A stretch of DNA of 64,000 nt, from assembly GCA_033557465.1 (NCBI GenBank), contig CM066033.1:1303731022-1303795021 (forward strand), written 5' to 3'. Made by a program: the position numbers and the translations under genes. This DNA comes from Ichthyophis bannanicus (Eukaryota; Chordata; Amphibia; Gymnophiona; Ichthyophiidae). Below, one piece after another: positions 19,542-31,671 of this stretch (the first letter of the stretch is position 1; every line of letters starts with the position of its first letter). The notes below the pieces were generated by a model that did no database searches, was not told where the DNA came from, and was given only the letters and a program-made list of their open reading frames with translations.

Positions 19542-22500
19542 CTCTGTATCAGGGGCTGGCAAAAGAAAGTCAGATCCATAATTGCTAGAGGGGAATGTGC
19601 TAGGGATGTCTGTCTCTGGGTGCCCATTACCAGGCAACTGAGATGCATTTGTACTTTCCTGAGTGTTAAGGACATTCCTGCACTCGCCAGCTATAGAAAT
19701 TCCACCAGGGTTTGGCACCTCAAGGGATCTGTTTTCCAGAAGCTGAATGTCTGTTTGTAAATTCGGTTCTCGTTTCTCTACTTTAGTTTGAAAATCATTT
19801 TCCATATAACTAGAGCCTTTTAGAGCAAACAAAGAAGGATTCAGATGGTCAGGGTTAGAATTCTTTACGGATACAGACACATCCTCGGGTTTCTTATCCA
19901 GGTTTCCATTCTCTTGTACAAAAGCAGACATGCGAGGTGTGCCATTAGAACAGTTTGTGGTGGGGTGTTCAGCAGTCCTAGTGGAAAGCGAATCGTTCTG
20001 GGATACCGTGAATGTCGTCGTCACAGAACTGATGGATGTGACAGAAGGTGAGAACACAGTTTCACGTGGTTTAAAAGGTGCTTGCAAGCTTGAGAAAATC
20101 TTACTGTTTTCTAAGCGAGATCTCTTGATTTCTACAGCTCCTGTATCATTTTCTTTTCCATCTGTTTCTTCATTTGCCAAAGCTTCATTATTTGTGGATG
20201 GCCTCAAGGATTTGAAGAGTATGCTTTGTTCCTTGAATAAACGCTTAGATTGAAATTTGGATGCCGATTCTGAGTTTTGCATCTTGAGGAGCAAAGCAGG
20301 GGCAAGATTTTGTGACCTGTTATTTTTGCCTAAGCCAAATGTGAAAATATCAGAATCATAGATCTTCTCCAGGTAGTCCTCATGAATAGGAGGCAAACCA
20401 AAAGAAGGAGCGGGAGATCTGGAAGGCCTTGGCTTTTTCCTCTTCTGGGGTATGGTCACAGGGCTGTCCAGCTTTCGAATTATTTCAGTAAACCTTTCCA
20501 TGTCAGAAGAGGAATCCAAGCTGCTGTCATCACTAGTTGCTGAAACATTGAATATATTTTCTGAGGCTTTGGGAGAACACCAAACATTCTGACCAAATAG
20601 CAGGTTGTTTTCCAGGCTACCATTCATGTACAGAGAGTTGGTTGTGTTTGAGTCAGATATGACAATATTCTCAATATCTGCATTTTGCATCCAAGAACTA
20701 ACAGGCTTCTGGATACCTGGAGTTACTGACTTTAGATCAGAGTCTACAGGTAGTGCATTATCTTCCATATCTGAAGTCTGTATTAGAGGTGGGTTTATTT
20801 CTGTTGCTGGTTCTTGGTCATTATGGGCTTCCTCTTCCTGCGTCAAAACCGATTTGCTGTGTAAAGCAGTTCTGTCATTCTCACCACTGGGCAATTTATA
20901 CAGTAGCACCTCACTTTGTTCAGAAAGATCAAAAATATTCTCATGGGAGTGGCACAGAGAGACAGTTGAATGGGTTTCATCCTCCAAAGGCAGATTATCA
21001 GAAGTGCTGCTATTTTCTACCTTATTGCTCTGAGAGATCATTAAGGATTCTCTCTCTTCATCTGGTTGTATATCAGGTGTGTCTTGATGTGTGTTATTCA
21101 CTAACTCCACTAACAAGTCACCGTGCTCTTTGGCTTTGCTGCTAGAAGCAGAGTGAGTGGCTCCAACAGTCTCTAGTGAATTATCTTCAGTAATTTGGTT
21201 AGCTGCTTTCTCTGAAAACAATTTGGTCTCCTCAGGGCTCACTAAACTAAATGAACCAGCTAATGACCTGTCCAGTTCAGTTTCTTGCTGGGCTGGAACA
21301 CTTTCTGCTACATTTTGTGATGACAAAGGGTCCATAATTTGTTTTTCTTTAGGCTCTGTGCAGGCAATGGGCTGCAGTTCTGTGTTTTGACTTGATTCCT
21401 CTGGTGTATTTCTGTTGCCACTGGAAGTGCTTTGATTTATAGAGGTTTCACATTCTGCCTTTATCACATGGTGAAAATCAGGACTACTGCCTATTACTAC
21501 AGTGGGCTGATGTAACACTGGTTGATTTCCCTGGAGCTTCACAATGTCTTGTGGCGTCTCTGGCTTATGCACAGGATCTCTGCTATCCTGTGTGCTGCTG
21601 CTGGACTCTGATAGAGCTATTTCCCCTGCTGCAACGTCTAAGGCTTTTGTTTGTTCTGAGCTACTTGCAGACATATCAAATTCCAACAGTTGAGAGAAAG
21701 GAGCATTTTCCAGTGCACTATTCTGCTCCAATGTGGGCGCCTGTTCAACTCCTTCACTGTTGATTAATTTTCTCCCTCCTTTCTTTTTGGGAGACTTCAT
21801 TATGGTTTTGTTAGTTTGAGGCTCACTTGTGGCTTCCATAGCTTGCAAGCATTTTGCATCTGTTAGTGGAATTGTATGTGCTTGCCCCCCATCAGATCTA
21901 TCCGCCGTGGTTTTCAGAGTCAGTTCACCTTCTGCTGTTAATGGCACTGTTTGAGAGTCATCCACTTCAAGAACAGTTGACCCATTACCTTCATCTTGCT
22001 TAGTTTTGCTATTTTTAGCACATTCTGTTGAATGCTGAACATTGACACTTTCCAGGACAGCACATGGCTCTACTTCACCAAGTTGGTTAGTTTGTGAATC
22101 ATCTCTTGTTCTTGCATCTGAAGATTTATTGGCTTTCTTACTAGGCGACTTAACTTTGCTTTTTTTATTTCTATTTTCTGGAGTTTGCACGGAATATTCA
22201 GTTAACTGGGAAACCTTTCCTCTATTAAATTTCACATTTTCATCTTTCTGCTTTGATGTATTTCCTTCTGGGCTCATATCAGCTGCTCCAGGGGAATCCA
22301 CCTCCTTGACAGGGGATATAGTCACCTTAACTTCTTCCACCATTTTGTGTTTTGTATTTTCAGAAGGCTTTGAGACTAAGATACTGTTCTTACGATTATT
22401 CTCTTGGAAAACACCACTGTGTTGCGGAGAGAATGGTGCAGCTTCAGGCGCCATACTGTCTTTATTAACTGTACTTGGTTCAATGCCTGCCAGTTCTAAT

Positions 22501-22980
22501 GTGGAAGTATCCTCTGTGTTGTCTATTCTTGATATCTGGTTAACCTGAGGTCCTAGCATTTTTTCTTTCTTCTTAAGAACCATTCCTTTCCCTGCTTCAA
22601 ATATGTTGACAGTCTTTGTTTTAGAGGTTTCCTCAAATGTTGATTTTATCTCTGCCACTGTCTGACTGCCATTCTGGGGTGCCTCTTGGTCACTCTCTTG
22701 CTTATTTGGGTTGCTGTTTGGCTGCTCGTTCTCTTTTGACTGCTTCCCAAATGTTAGCTTTGCTCTCCCGACATACTTTTTCTGCACAGGAAGGCTCTTT
22801 GTTGCAAGAAAATCAATCTGTCTTTGACTGTGGCTGATGTTTTGGTTTTCAAACAACGATATTTTACTTGCAGTGTTTCCTTTATGGATAGGCTGTTCAA
22901 CCATACAAGTGTCTGTACTTTCTGTATCGTCTATGCTTTTTGCTTTAAGATTCAAATCCACATTCTTGGGTTTGGGCGGA
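19542..22980 (-). CDS. CRYBG1: Large internal coding exon of CRYBG1 (AIM1), beta/gamma-crystallin domain protein
   Basis: This is a single host exon of 3,439 bp, 1,146 codons plus one base. The acceptor on the minus strand is 'ttctttttttctag' before 22980, and the donor is 'gatacagag' followed by 'gtaagc' after 19542. The frame enters in the last base of a codon and leaves at a codon boundary (PAPDTE). The protein is Ser/Glu/Asn-rich and apparently disordered. Near its C-terminal side it has a conserved block (KKPRPSRSPAPSFGLPPI, DSDIFTFGLGKNN, IKRSRLENSKIF, VFSPSVTSISSVTTTF) that I recognise from CRYBG1, just upstream of its beta/gamma-crystallin repeats. Those repeats should lie on exons at lower coordinates; none is visible here. 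The full-length open frame argues for a live gene. CRYBG3 is the main alternative. Confidence 0.8.
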
Positions 22981-23324
22981 CTAGAAAAAAAAGAATTAAC
23001 AAACAAGAGTAACTTTTAAGTGAAATACAAGCTATATGACTGTCATGCTAATTCATATAAATGTTGATATAAATATATAGCAGCAAATAAAATGCCAATT
23101 ACTGCTGAAACATTTTTTCTGGTTTTGAAATATGATTAAAATGCTGCAGCCTGAATATACAAGTTCTGTGTAAATTGGATTACATCACTGCAATTCACCT
23201 GAATATATTTCATGAAAGAATGGGGGGAGTGAGTGTGGGCAGATTGCTAAATGGATGAAGTTTGGTTCATAACCTAAAAAGCCAAGAATAAGCCTTACAA
23301 AATAATACACTTGTGAGAGAACAT

Positions 23325-23560
23325 TAGCATAGTAAATGACAGCACATAAAGACCAGTATGGTTCTTCTAATCTGCCCAGTAAGGTGGCTAGAGTGGTGCC
23401 TGCTGCTCTGTGCAGGTTACCCCCTTTATGCCTTTCTTTTGGGTTGTGCCTGCTACTCCATGCGGTTACCCCCCCTCAATGCTTTTGTTAGGGTTGTACC
23501 TGAAATTTTGTTTTTTATTCTGTGTGATCAATACTGCACATTACTGCTCAAATAGTGAGC
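23325..23560 (+). repeat. Dispersed 'agtaaatgacagca...aaagacc' repeat
   Basis: It starts 'agtaaatgacagcacataaa' and continues through 'tctgcccagtaagg' and 'tgctgctctgtgcagg'. The copy at 57685-57835 shares the same words in the same order, and a related start occurs at 30445. Confidence 0.7.
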
Positions 23561-24309
23561 CACACTGCTCAAAAATGTGCACTATTTCACTGGTGCACTA
23601 CTGAAGAGTAGTGTACGCTACTGAGCAACACGATACACTGTTGAGCAATAGGGCACACTAATGATGACATAACCCCTCCCCCCAAAAAAGAATAAAAATT
23701 ACAAAATCCAATAAAATGAAAAATCTTACAAACATGGAAAATTAAACAAAAAGAAAATGTTTGCCCTGCACATCCCATATTTAACTTAAAATAATCAGCT
23801 GCTCAAACAGAAAGATGCTTAACAGATATTGGTTTCCTCACCTGTTACTGGACCTGCATTTCTGGTAATGTCAAATTTTGCTATTTGTCCCTTTCCTGAT
23901 CTTTTTTTATACTTTTCTCACACATTTAAGCAAATAAATGTAATTGCTGAAAGGACCCCTGAAGACATCTTAGGAGCCTGACTCAGCCTCATCTTTGATA
24001 TCAGGGTTGCATCCATAACTACTGCATTTAAGTTATCCTAGCCTTCTAGGAGGCATAATATAGCTGTACCATCAACTTCCATACACTGGCTTGCATTCCC
24101 TCTTTTGGTTCTGTAAAGTTTAAGCTGCTTAGCCATATGAAACTTTAGAAAGCCCAAAAGGGGAGAATACAAGTCAATGCATAGAACATGGTAGTACAGC
24201 TGCATCAGGTTTCCAAAAACAAATCAGGTAACTTGCATATTGTAGTCATGGATACATATTGCTTATTGGAGTCAACAATGCATATTGGAGTCAACAAGCA
24301 CAGGGTGGC

Positions 24310-24612
24310 TGGATGTTTGTTTATATATTTAGCTAGGCTTCTATACCGCTTTTCATTGCATCAAAGCAGTGTACAAGGAACAATTTTAACTGGGTTTACA
24401 TATAACTTCAAACTCTGTACAATATTAGAGTATTGTACATAGTTCGTGTTAATATTTATTTAGTTTCCCTGGTTTTGCTCCCATGTTCAATTCCCTGTTA
24501 TTTGTAAACTCAATGTTGTTTGTATACATTGCAGTATGCTTGTTCGATGTACACCGCGCTGATTTTAATAGCGCGGTATAGAAGAAATGTCAAATAAATA
24601 AATAAATAAAAT
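24310..24612. repeat. Two LINE/SINE tails in opposite orientation
   Basis: The left part (24310-24420) reads 'cttctataccgcttttc' and 'gtgtacaaggaacaatttt', a minus-strand tail. The right part (24500-24612) reads 'gcgcggtatagaagaaatg' and (AAAT)n, a plus-strand tail. Confidence 0.6.
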
Positions 24613-25444
24613 AAATAATATATTGTCTCTGCATGCCACAAATTAACTATTTACATGCAGGAGGTAGCGTATTTCTTACATGTAGGGTTGGGAGGGGGTT
24701 ATGTAACATGTGCAAAGTTCTTTACAAACAAATGGGTTTTTAATAGTTTTCTGAAATTAGAGAGTTGGGTAGAGTTTCAGACAAGAGCCTCACTAGTTTT
24801 GGTAGATGTCTGAAATATTACAAAGTTTGGTGCTAGATCCAATATGGGATTTGTAAGAGCTGACATGGAAAAGACAAAGCTTGCAATGTCAATAGTGCAT
24901 ATCACTAAGGTGCTGGAAGCCAAAATTGTAATAAATTTACACTTGCTTGGGGTGCACAAAAGTAATAAATTATGAATAAGCCATCTAGCAACAATGCATT
25001 GCTTTGCAGATAATTTCAGTAAGCCTAGTGACAAGATACAAAAGTAAATTTTGTAAGTTTCAGTGAATGTTCAAAGAGTTTGTTTTTAAACATTCATTTA
25101 AACATGCAAGGCCACAAAAATACCTGTGTATCTTGCCTGCCGCCCCAAACCAAACACGTCTCTGGGAATCTCTGCTTTAAAAAAAGGCTAAATAGCTACC
25201 CAGTTTCATTCATTTTAGCTACTCTGTGAGGAGCAATATTCACTCTGCTGGATCTAGCTTGCTAAGCACTTTTGAAAATTGCTCTTTTTATCTTTAGCTC
25301 ATGCCTCTAACAGTCTGCCTAAGTCGTGGTGTCATGCCTCTTCTGACCATCTAAATCCAACCTTAAACCCATCTTTTCAATGTTGCTTTTAAAGTCTTAA
25401 ACCCTGGTTTTCCCCAATCATACCTTTGTGATTTCAAGTAAAAT

Positions 25445-26223
25445 TGAGCCTTATCTGCTAATTTTCTTTCTTGGAGTCCCTCCAGTCCAGTCTAGACTCC
25501 TGAGTTTTGTCCCCGCTTCAGCAGATGGAGGCTGAGAACTACAAACTTCTGTGATGTCACCCCATTAGAGAGGCAGACCCAGTACAGAAGCAACTATGTA
25601 AAAAGCCCTAACTATGCACAACTAACAAATCCCACACGGAACCGTTTCCAGAGACAGAGTCCCTCCAAGAAGCTAGGAAGATGTAAATCTGAGACCTCCC
25701 GGAGAACCATACCAACAAAGAACCTCCCCAACATTGCACCCCAGGCATTGCTACGCTGCAGCAATGGGTGGGTTTTGGACTGGACTGGAGAGACTCAAGG
25801 AAAGCAAATTGGCAGAAAAGACCTAATTTCATCTTTCAGTCCAGTGCAGACTCCTGGGATGTATCAGAGGACTAACTAAGAGCGGGAGGGACCAGCGAGG
25901 CCAGCCTGCAGTCTCCACACTCCAAAGCATGCCTTTCTGCTTGCCTGCACATCCAGACGATAATGCTATGCAAAAGTGTGATGCGAAGACCACGTCACTG
26001 CTCTACAGATCTCCACCAGAGGCACAAGACTGAACTTGCTTACGATGCCACTTGGGACCTGGTGAAATGGGCCCAAAGCACCACAGGCAGAGCCCTGCAG
26101 TGCAAAAGATATGACAAAGCTATTGCCTCCTTCAACCAGTGGCAACCGAAGCCTTCGAGACAGCTTCTCCTTGCCGAGGTCCCCCAAAAAGGATGAACAA
26201 CCGTCTTTTACATATGTCTGCAC
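25445..26223 (-). mobile_element. DIRS remnant of a different family (YR end plus terminal repeats)
   Basis: On the minus strand, 26223-25966 encodes the end of a YR (VPLVEICRAVTWSSHHTFA), matching EICKAATWSSVHTFATHY of the other DIRS copies. Downstream, 'ctccagtccagtctagactcctg' (25485) is repeated inverted as 'ttggactggactggagagact' (25755) and direct as 'cagtccagtgcagactcctg' (25838). That is the terminal-repeat and complementary-region arrangement. The terminal sequence is unrelated to the family at 1-17774. Confidence 0.7.
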
Positions 26224-26285
26224 AGCGCTGCGTATGCCTTGTAGCGCAATACAAATGATAAGTAATAGTAGTATTAGTAGTACAA
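26205..26285 (+). repeat. SINE-like 3' tail
   Basis: The words 'gcacagcgctgcgtatgcct' and 'tgtagcgcaata' are followed by a degenerate (TAG)n tract. It resembles the tail of a LINE-dependent SINE; I cannot place the family. Confidence 0.5.
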
Positions 26286-26389
26286 CTGACTGTAGGAGAT
26301 CGGATCCCCATGAGTCAAAGTAGGGGAAGCCCCAATTGCAGCAGCAAAGTTTTGATGGGGCCAGAGCCCCTGTGGCTCTCCCCTCTTTA

Positions 26390-27525
26390 AAACACCTGTT
26401 TGAACATATTAAGTATGCAGCCTTGTCTTACACCTTTGCTTATTTTAAACCATTCTGTTTCTCCTTGTTGACTATGTAAACCATGAGAAACTCTGGGCCA
26501 CATTAAGAAGCATGGGTATATCAGAACACCTGATCGTTCTTTTGCACAACCTTTACATTGATCAAGAAGCAACAGTTTAAACAGAACAAGGAGAAACAAT
26601 GGTTTAAAATCAGAAAAAGTGTATGACAAGGCTGCATACTTTCTCCCTACCTGTTTAATTTATATGCAGAACAAATCATCAGAGAAGCAGGACTGTATGA
26701 AGACAACCGAGGTGTGAAGATTGGTGGAAGACTCATCAACAACCTTCGCTATGCTGATGATACCACATTACTGGCTGAAACTGAAGACAATCTGAAACAT
26801 TTGCTTCCCACGATCAAGGAACAGAGTCTTAAAATGGGCCTGCACCTTAATGTAAAAAAGACAAAGATCATGACAACTGACAAAAATCAATAAGTTCATC
26901 ATTGATGGAGGAGACTTTGAAATAGTGGACAACTTTAACCTACTTGGATCAACTATCAATAAAGAAACAACAAGCTGTCAAGAAATCCGATGACGCATTG
27001 CTCTTGACAGAATGGCTATGAAGGACCTAAACAATATTCCCAAAAGCAGAGAAGTCTCTCTCCATACAAAGATTCAACTTGTTCGAGCCACGGTATTTTC
27101 AATAACGTCATATGGAATCAAAAGTTGGACAGTGAAAAAGAGACAGGAAGAAAACTGATGCCTTTGAATTATGGTGCTGGCAACGAATCCTGGGTATACC
27201 ATGGACGGCCCGAAAAACAAACCAGTCAGTACTAGAGGAGATCAAATCTAAGCTTTCTTTACAAGCTCAGATAACAAGACTTTAGCTTTCAAACTTTGGA
27301 CATATCATGCGAAGAGAGAGATCATTAGAGAAAGACATCATGCTTGGTAAGGTAGAAGGTCAATGCAAAAGAGGAAGGCCAGCAATGAGATGGATCGATA
27401 CAACAACAAGAGCTATGGATGCCACTCTGTTAACAACGAGATACCTGACTGAAGACCGAACACAGTTTACGACAACTATCCACAGGGTTGCCATGAGTTG
27501 ACACCATCTCAACGGCACTTAACAA
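26390..27525 (+). pseudogene. RTE-like LINE, decayed RT and C-terminus
   Basis: Translated in patches, it shows RT core motifs GCILSPYLFNLYAEQIIRE-like sequence, NLRYADDTTLLAETEDN (catalytic YADD) and NLLGSTINKETTSC. Then come RIALDRMAMKDLN and the terminal WIDTTTRAMDATL with HRVAMSRHHLNGT, ending in (CAA)n. This C-terminus and tail are typical of vertebrate RTE-type LINEs. Several frameshifts and stops interrupt it, so it is an old dead copy. Confidence 0.75.
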
Positions 27526-27759
27526 CAACAAATTATGAGGTATCTACAGCTGTGGTCAACCTTATTGGCACCCTTGCATTTTAGGTATGTTGTGTACAAT
27601 ATCTTGAGAAATAATTGGAAATATTCAAATTGTATGTCATCATAATATTTTAATAGTATGCTCAAAGTATACAACAGCCAAAAAAAAGATTTCTGTGCAA
27701 TTTAGCCATAGCAATTTCTGAGGAAATAAAAACAAAATATGACCTGAACAGAATTAATG

Positions 27760-28204
27760 GCACCCTTCACTAATATTTGGTTGCATAACCCTTGGCAGTG
27801 ATGACAGCCTCCAAATGTTTCTTGTAGCCATCTATAAGTTTCATACATCAGTCTGCTCGTAGTTTCTCCACTCTTCAACTGCGATTTGTTCCAGCTCATG
27901 AATATTTCCAGGATTCCTTTTACTAATGGCAAATGTCAGCTCTTTCCAAAGGATCTTGATTGGATTGAGATCAGAACTCATTGCTGGCCAGTTTAAAAAA
28001 CAGTCCATTTGTTTCTTTTTTAACCATTCTTTTGTACTTTTGGATGTATGTTTTTAGTCATTGTCCTGCTTGAGGACCCATGACCTTCGATGCAGACTTC
28101 TGACACTAGGTAGCACATTTCACTGCAAAATACCATGGTAGTCCTCTGACCTCATAATTCCTTTAATACATTCCAGGCCTCCAGTTCCTGAGGCAGCAAA
28201 ACAG
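27760..28204 (-). pseudogene. Tc1 transposase, C-terminal part
   Basis: The minus-strand sequence corresponds to the end of a Tc1 DDE transposase, including a segment reading like WPAMSSDLNPIKILWKELT near 27990-27940 (the 'SPDLNPIE' box) and CYKKHLEAVITAKGYATKY-like sequence before the stop near 27760. It lies directly upstream of the left terminal repeat, as expected. Confidence 0.75.
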
Positions 28205-30390
28205 CATCACAACATATAAGAACATAAGATATGCCATACTGGGTCAGACCAAGGTCCATCAAGCCCAGTATTCTGTTTCCAACAGTGGCCAATCTAGGTC
28301 ATATGTACCTAGCAGTTTCCCCAAGAGACACAAGTTCCACAATGCTTGTACTGAGTCAAGCATTGATATCTTCGGTCACTTCTTAATAATGGTTTATGGA
28401 CCTTTCCTCCAGGAATTTGTCCAAACCTTTTTTAAACCCAGCTACACTAACAGCCTTTACTACATCCTCTGGTAACAAATTCCAGAGTTTGATTACACAT
28501 TGAGTGAAAAAATATTTTCTTTTATTAGTCTTAAATAGTTTACCCTATAGCTTCATTGCATGTCCCCTAGTCTTTCTATATTCTGATAAGGTAAACAATC
28601 GATCTACGTTTACCCGTTCCACTCCGTTCATTAATTTATAGACTTCTATCATATCTCCCCTCAGCCATCTCTTTTCCAGGTTAAAGAGCCCTAACCTTTT
28701 TAGCCTTTCTTCATAGGAGTATCCTTCCATCCCCTTTACTATTTTGGTGGCTCTTCTCTGTACCTTTTCTAAAATAGCTATATCCTTTTTAAGATACGGC
28801 GACCAGAATTGCACACAATATTCAAGGTGCGGTCTCACCATGGAACGATATAGAGGCATTATAATATCTTTTGTTTCATTTTCCATTCCTTTCCTTATCA
28901 TACCTAGCATTCTATTTGCTCTCTTGGCCGCCGCTGCACACTGGGCCGAGGGTTTTAACATGGTATCCACAATGACGCCTAAATCTTTTTCCTGGGTGGT
29001 GGTTCCTAATGTGGAACCTTGCATCGTGTAACCATAGTTTGGGTTGTTCTTCCCTAGGTGCATAACCTTACATTTGTCCACATTAAATTTCATCTGCCAT
29101 TTTGATGCCCAGTCTTCCAATTTATCAAGATCCTCTTGCAATTTTTCACAATCCTCTTGGGTTTTAACAACTTTAAATAGTTTTGTGTCATCTGCAAATT
29201 TGATAACCTCACTCGTTATTCCACTTTCCAGGTCATTTATGAATATGTCAAAAAGCAGCGGACCCAGCACAGATCCCTGGGGTACACCACTATTCACCTT
29301 TCTCCATTGGGAAAATTGGCCATTTAGCCCTACCCTCTGCTTTCTATCTTTTAACCAGTTCCTGATCCACAATAGTACACTGCCTCCTATCCCATGACTC
29401 TTTAGTTTTGCCAAAAGTCTCTGATGAGGGACCTTGTCAAAGGCTTTCTGAAAGTCCAGATACACAATATCAACCGACTCACCTTTGTCCACCTGTTTAT
29501 TCACTCCTTCAAAAAAACATAACAGATTAGTAAGACAAGATCTTCCTTGTCTAAAGCCATGTTGGCTGTCTCCCATTAGGTTGTGACTATCTACATGCTG
29601 AGTAATTTTATTCTTTATGATGGTTTCTCCCATTTTTCCCGGTACTGACGTCAGGCTCACCGGTCTGTAGTTTCCCGGATCACCCCTGGAACCCTTTTTA
29701 AAAATTGGTGTTACATTGGCGATCCTCCAATCTTCAGGTATTAGAGATGATTTTAATGATAGTTCACAGATTACTGATAGCAGTTCTGCAATCTCATATT
29801 TCAGTTCTTTCAACACCCTTGGATGTATACCATCCGGCCCAGGTGATTTGCTACTCTTCAGTTTATCTAATAGTTGTAAGACATCTTCGCGATGTATCGA
29901 TATTTCCTTCAATTCTTCCACACCTTTAAATACCACTTCAGTCATGGGTAACATCCCTACATCTTCCTCAGTAAAGACCAAAGCAAAGAATTCATTCAGT
30001 CTCTCCGCTATCGCCTTGTCACCTCTTAGTGCTCCTTTAACCCCTTTATCATCTAATGGACCAACTGACTCTCTCACAGGTTTTTTGCTACAAATGTACT
30101 TGAAAAGGTCTTTATTTCGCGTTTTTGCTTCTGCAGCAAGCTTCTTCTCAAATTCTCTCTTTGCCTGCCTTATCAATGCCTTGCATTTGACTTGCCAGTG
30201 TTTGTGCTGTTTCCAGGTTTCGTCGTTTGGCTCTTTTTTCCATTTCCTGAAAGATGCTTTTTTGGCAACAACAGCCTCTCTTACCTCACCTTTAAACCAT
30301 GCTGGCAGTTTTTTGGACTTCCTTCCACTTCTCAAAGCGTGGGATACAGCTGGTCTGGGCTTCCAACCTCTATGGAACCTCTACCGTACT
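28205..30390 (-). mobile_element. CR1-type LINE inserted in the Tc1 transposase
   Basis: The 3' end at 28205-28540 is the widespread vertebrate repeat 'ataagaacataagatatgcc' with 'atactgggtcagacc' and 'ggccaatctaggtc'. Its coding part precedes it on the minus strand. The 5' side stops abruptly near 30340-30390, where Tc1 sequence resumes, so the copy is 5' truncated and lacks the endonuclease. Confidence 0.8.
28545..30335 (-). CDS. CR1-type LINE ORF2 fragment: reverse transcriptase and C-terminus
   Basis: An uninterrupted 596-codon frame. It holds a basic linker after the missing endonuclease (LPAWFKGEVREAVVAKKASF), then RT motifs: LKSSKSPGPDGIHPRVLKEL, WRIANVTPIFKKG, NYRPVSLTSVPGK, GFRQGRSCLTNLL, VDIVYLDFQKAFDKVPHQRL, SGVPQGSVLGPLLFDIFIND, VIKFADDTKLFK (catalytic FADD) and KCKVMHLGKNN. 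The C-terminal region has RPHLEYCVQFWSPYLKKD. The frame is complete to its stop at 28545, so this is a young insertion relative to the Tc1 host. Confidence 0.9.
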   Translation of the reverse strand: MRSGRKSKKLPAWFKGEVREAVVAKKASFRKWKKEPNDETWKQHKHWQVKCKALIRQAKREFEKKLAAEAKTRNKDLFKYICSKKPVRESVGPLDDKGVKGALRGDKAIAERLNEFFALVFTEEDVGMLPMTEVVFKGVEELKEISIHREDVLQLLDKLKSSKSPGPDGIHPRVLKELKYEIAELLSVICELSLKSSLIPEDWRIANVTPIFKKGSRGDPGNYRPVSLTSVPGKMGETIIKNKITQHVDSHNLMGDSQHGFRQGRSCLTNLLCFFEGVNKQVDKGESVDIVYLDFQKAFDKVPHQRLLAKLKSHGIGGSVLLWIRNWLKDRKQRVGLNGQFSQWRKVNSGVPQGSVLGPLLFDIFINDLESGITSEVIKFADDTKLFKVVKTQEDCEKLQEDLDKLEDWASKWQMKFNVDKCKVMHLGKNNPNYGYTMQGSTLGTTTQEKDLGVIVDTMLKPSAQCAAAAKRANRMLGMIRKGMENETKDIIMPLYRSMVRPHLEYCVQFWSPYLKKDIAILEKVQRRATKIVKGMEGYSYEERLKRLGLFNLEKRWLRGDMIEVYKLMNGVERVNVDRLFTLSEYRKTRGHAMKL

Positions 30391-30444
30391 TAACTGTAGG
30401 AAAAGTGCTTTTTCCCTTATAAGCTTCATTGCATCACCTGTAAA

Positions 30445-30715
30445 ATGTAGAAACAGAAACACAGAAACATGATGACAGAAAAAGACCACATGGCCTATCT
30501 ATTCTGTCCTTCCATATCAACAGTCCCCTTTTTTCCCTTTAGAGATCCTCTGTGTTTGTCCCATGCTTCTTGAATTCAGATACTGTCCTCATCTCTACCA
30601 CCTCCACTGGGAGACTATTCCATGGATCCTCACTCTTTCCGTAAAGAAATATTTCCACATATCACTCCTGAATCTATCACCTTTCACTCTCATCCCATGT
30701 ATCACTGGTCTGCAT
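30445..30715 (+). repeat. Small dispersed repeat inserted in Tc1
   Basis: It begins 'acagaaacatgatgacagaaa' with 'aagaccacatggcctatcta', a relative of the repeats at 23325 and 57685. Tc1 sequence resumes at about 30716 with 'cactggtctgcattgcc'. Junctions are approximate. Confidence 0.55.
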
Positions 30716-31098
30716 TGCCAAAGAGCTCAAGTTTAGTTTCACCTGTCCACAGACCATTTTCCCAGAAGGATTGTGGTTTCTCAAGGTGTTTTGGGCAAAG
30801 ATCGGGTGTGCCTTTTTATGTCTGTCTTTGAGCAGTGAAGTCCTCCTTTGTTTTGTGCGTGGCGTATGGTACAGGTTGAAATCACCACTCCAGATTGTTC
30901 CAGGTCAGCCTTAAGCTCTTTGGATGTTGTACACGGTGTTTTTCCAACAATTCGCACTAATCTTTGAAGACTTCTCAATAACATTGCAACCTCTAGACAC
31001 AGGATTCCCAAGGTATTTGGAGATGGCCTTGTACCCCTTTGAAGTTTGGTGATAATGGCTTTTCTGCCGTTCTCAGGCAGCTCTCTTGTCTTCACCAT
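30716..31098 (-). pseudogene. Tc1 transposase, N-terminal part
   Basis: It starts at the ATG 31098-31096 with MVKTRELPENGRKAIITKLQ, the helix-turn-helix (PAIRED-like) domain start of Tc1 transposases. It continues with SLQRLVRIVGKTPCTTSKEL and VISTCTIRHAQNKGGLHC before the disrupting insertions. The reading frame after about 30790 is damaged. Confidence 0.85.
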
Positions 31099-31288
31099 TG
31101 TGAAAATGGAACAGGGAATGAATATGGCCATTTTAAACATTATTGCCATCATTCATTGGTAGATTCAAGTCATGTAGGGTACTGACAGTTGATCACAGGT
31201 GCATCTAATTTTGCTGCAATGGTAATGTGGTTCTTCTGTTCATAATGATTTGAAATGTTTATAAGGGTGTCAATAACCATGTCCTGAC

Positions 31289-31302
31289 AATGTCTCCATT
31301 TT
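31289..31302. repeat. L1 target-site duplication, left copy
   Basis: The 14-bp word 'aatgtctccatttt' immediately precedes the T-run that is the L1 poly-A tail on the minus strand. An identical word is at 39568-39581. Confidence 0.9.
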
Positions 31303-31671
31303 TTTTTTTTTTGTAAACTTTGTTTATTAACCAAACAGCAACATAACGTACAATACATTACTCAGCAAAAAGCCACAAAGGAGTGGTGTCTTATCTCCTC
31401 TGGGGCCTATACAATAAACAGGTAGGTTGCCGTAAACAGAACACGATACAAAAAATCGAAAGGCATATATAGTTAAACGTTTTCTCCTTTTTTTTTTTTT
31501 TTAAACTCAGAACAACCCCCCCCACCCAACCCCTTCCCCCCCCACCCTTCCCCTTCCCCTTCCCCCCCTGTAGCCCCCCTCCCCCCTCGTCGCACCCCGA
31601 ACTCTACGGCAATGCTGTAATATACTGCGGGCAAAAAACCTATACCCTCTCCGCATCCTGTAAGCCATGCC

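Larger units (their letters stand above)
22981..25444 (-). other. Intron of CRYBG1 upstream of the large exon
   Basis: No further exon could be identified. The stretch is AT-rich with two dispersed repeats, listed separately at 23325 and 24310. A CRYBG1 exon without a recognisable motif could be missed here. Confidence 0.5.

Noticed and set aside
22042..22548. 168-codon plus-strand frame opposite the CRYBG1 exon
   Set aside because: Antisense shadow of a long coding exon; no start context, motif or splice signal of its own.
31488..31575. Second poly-A tail, suggesting two LINE insertions
   Set aside because: The tract continues into a long pyrimidine run inside the L1 3' region, and only the run at 31301 is bounded by the target duplication.
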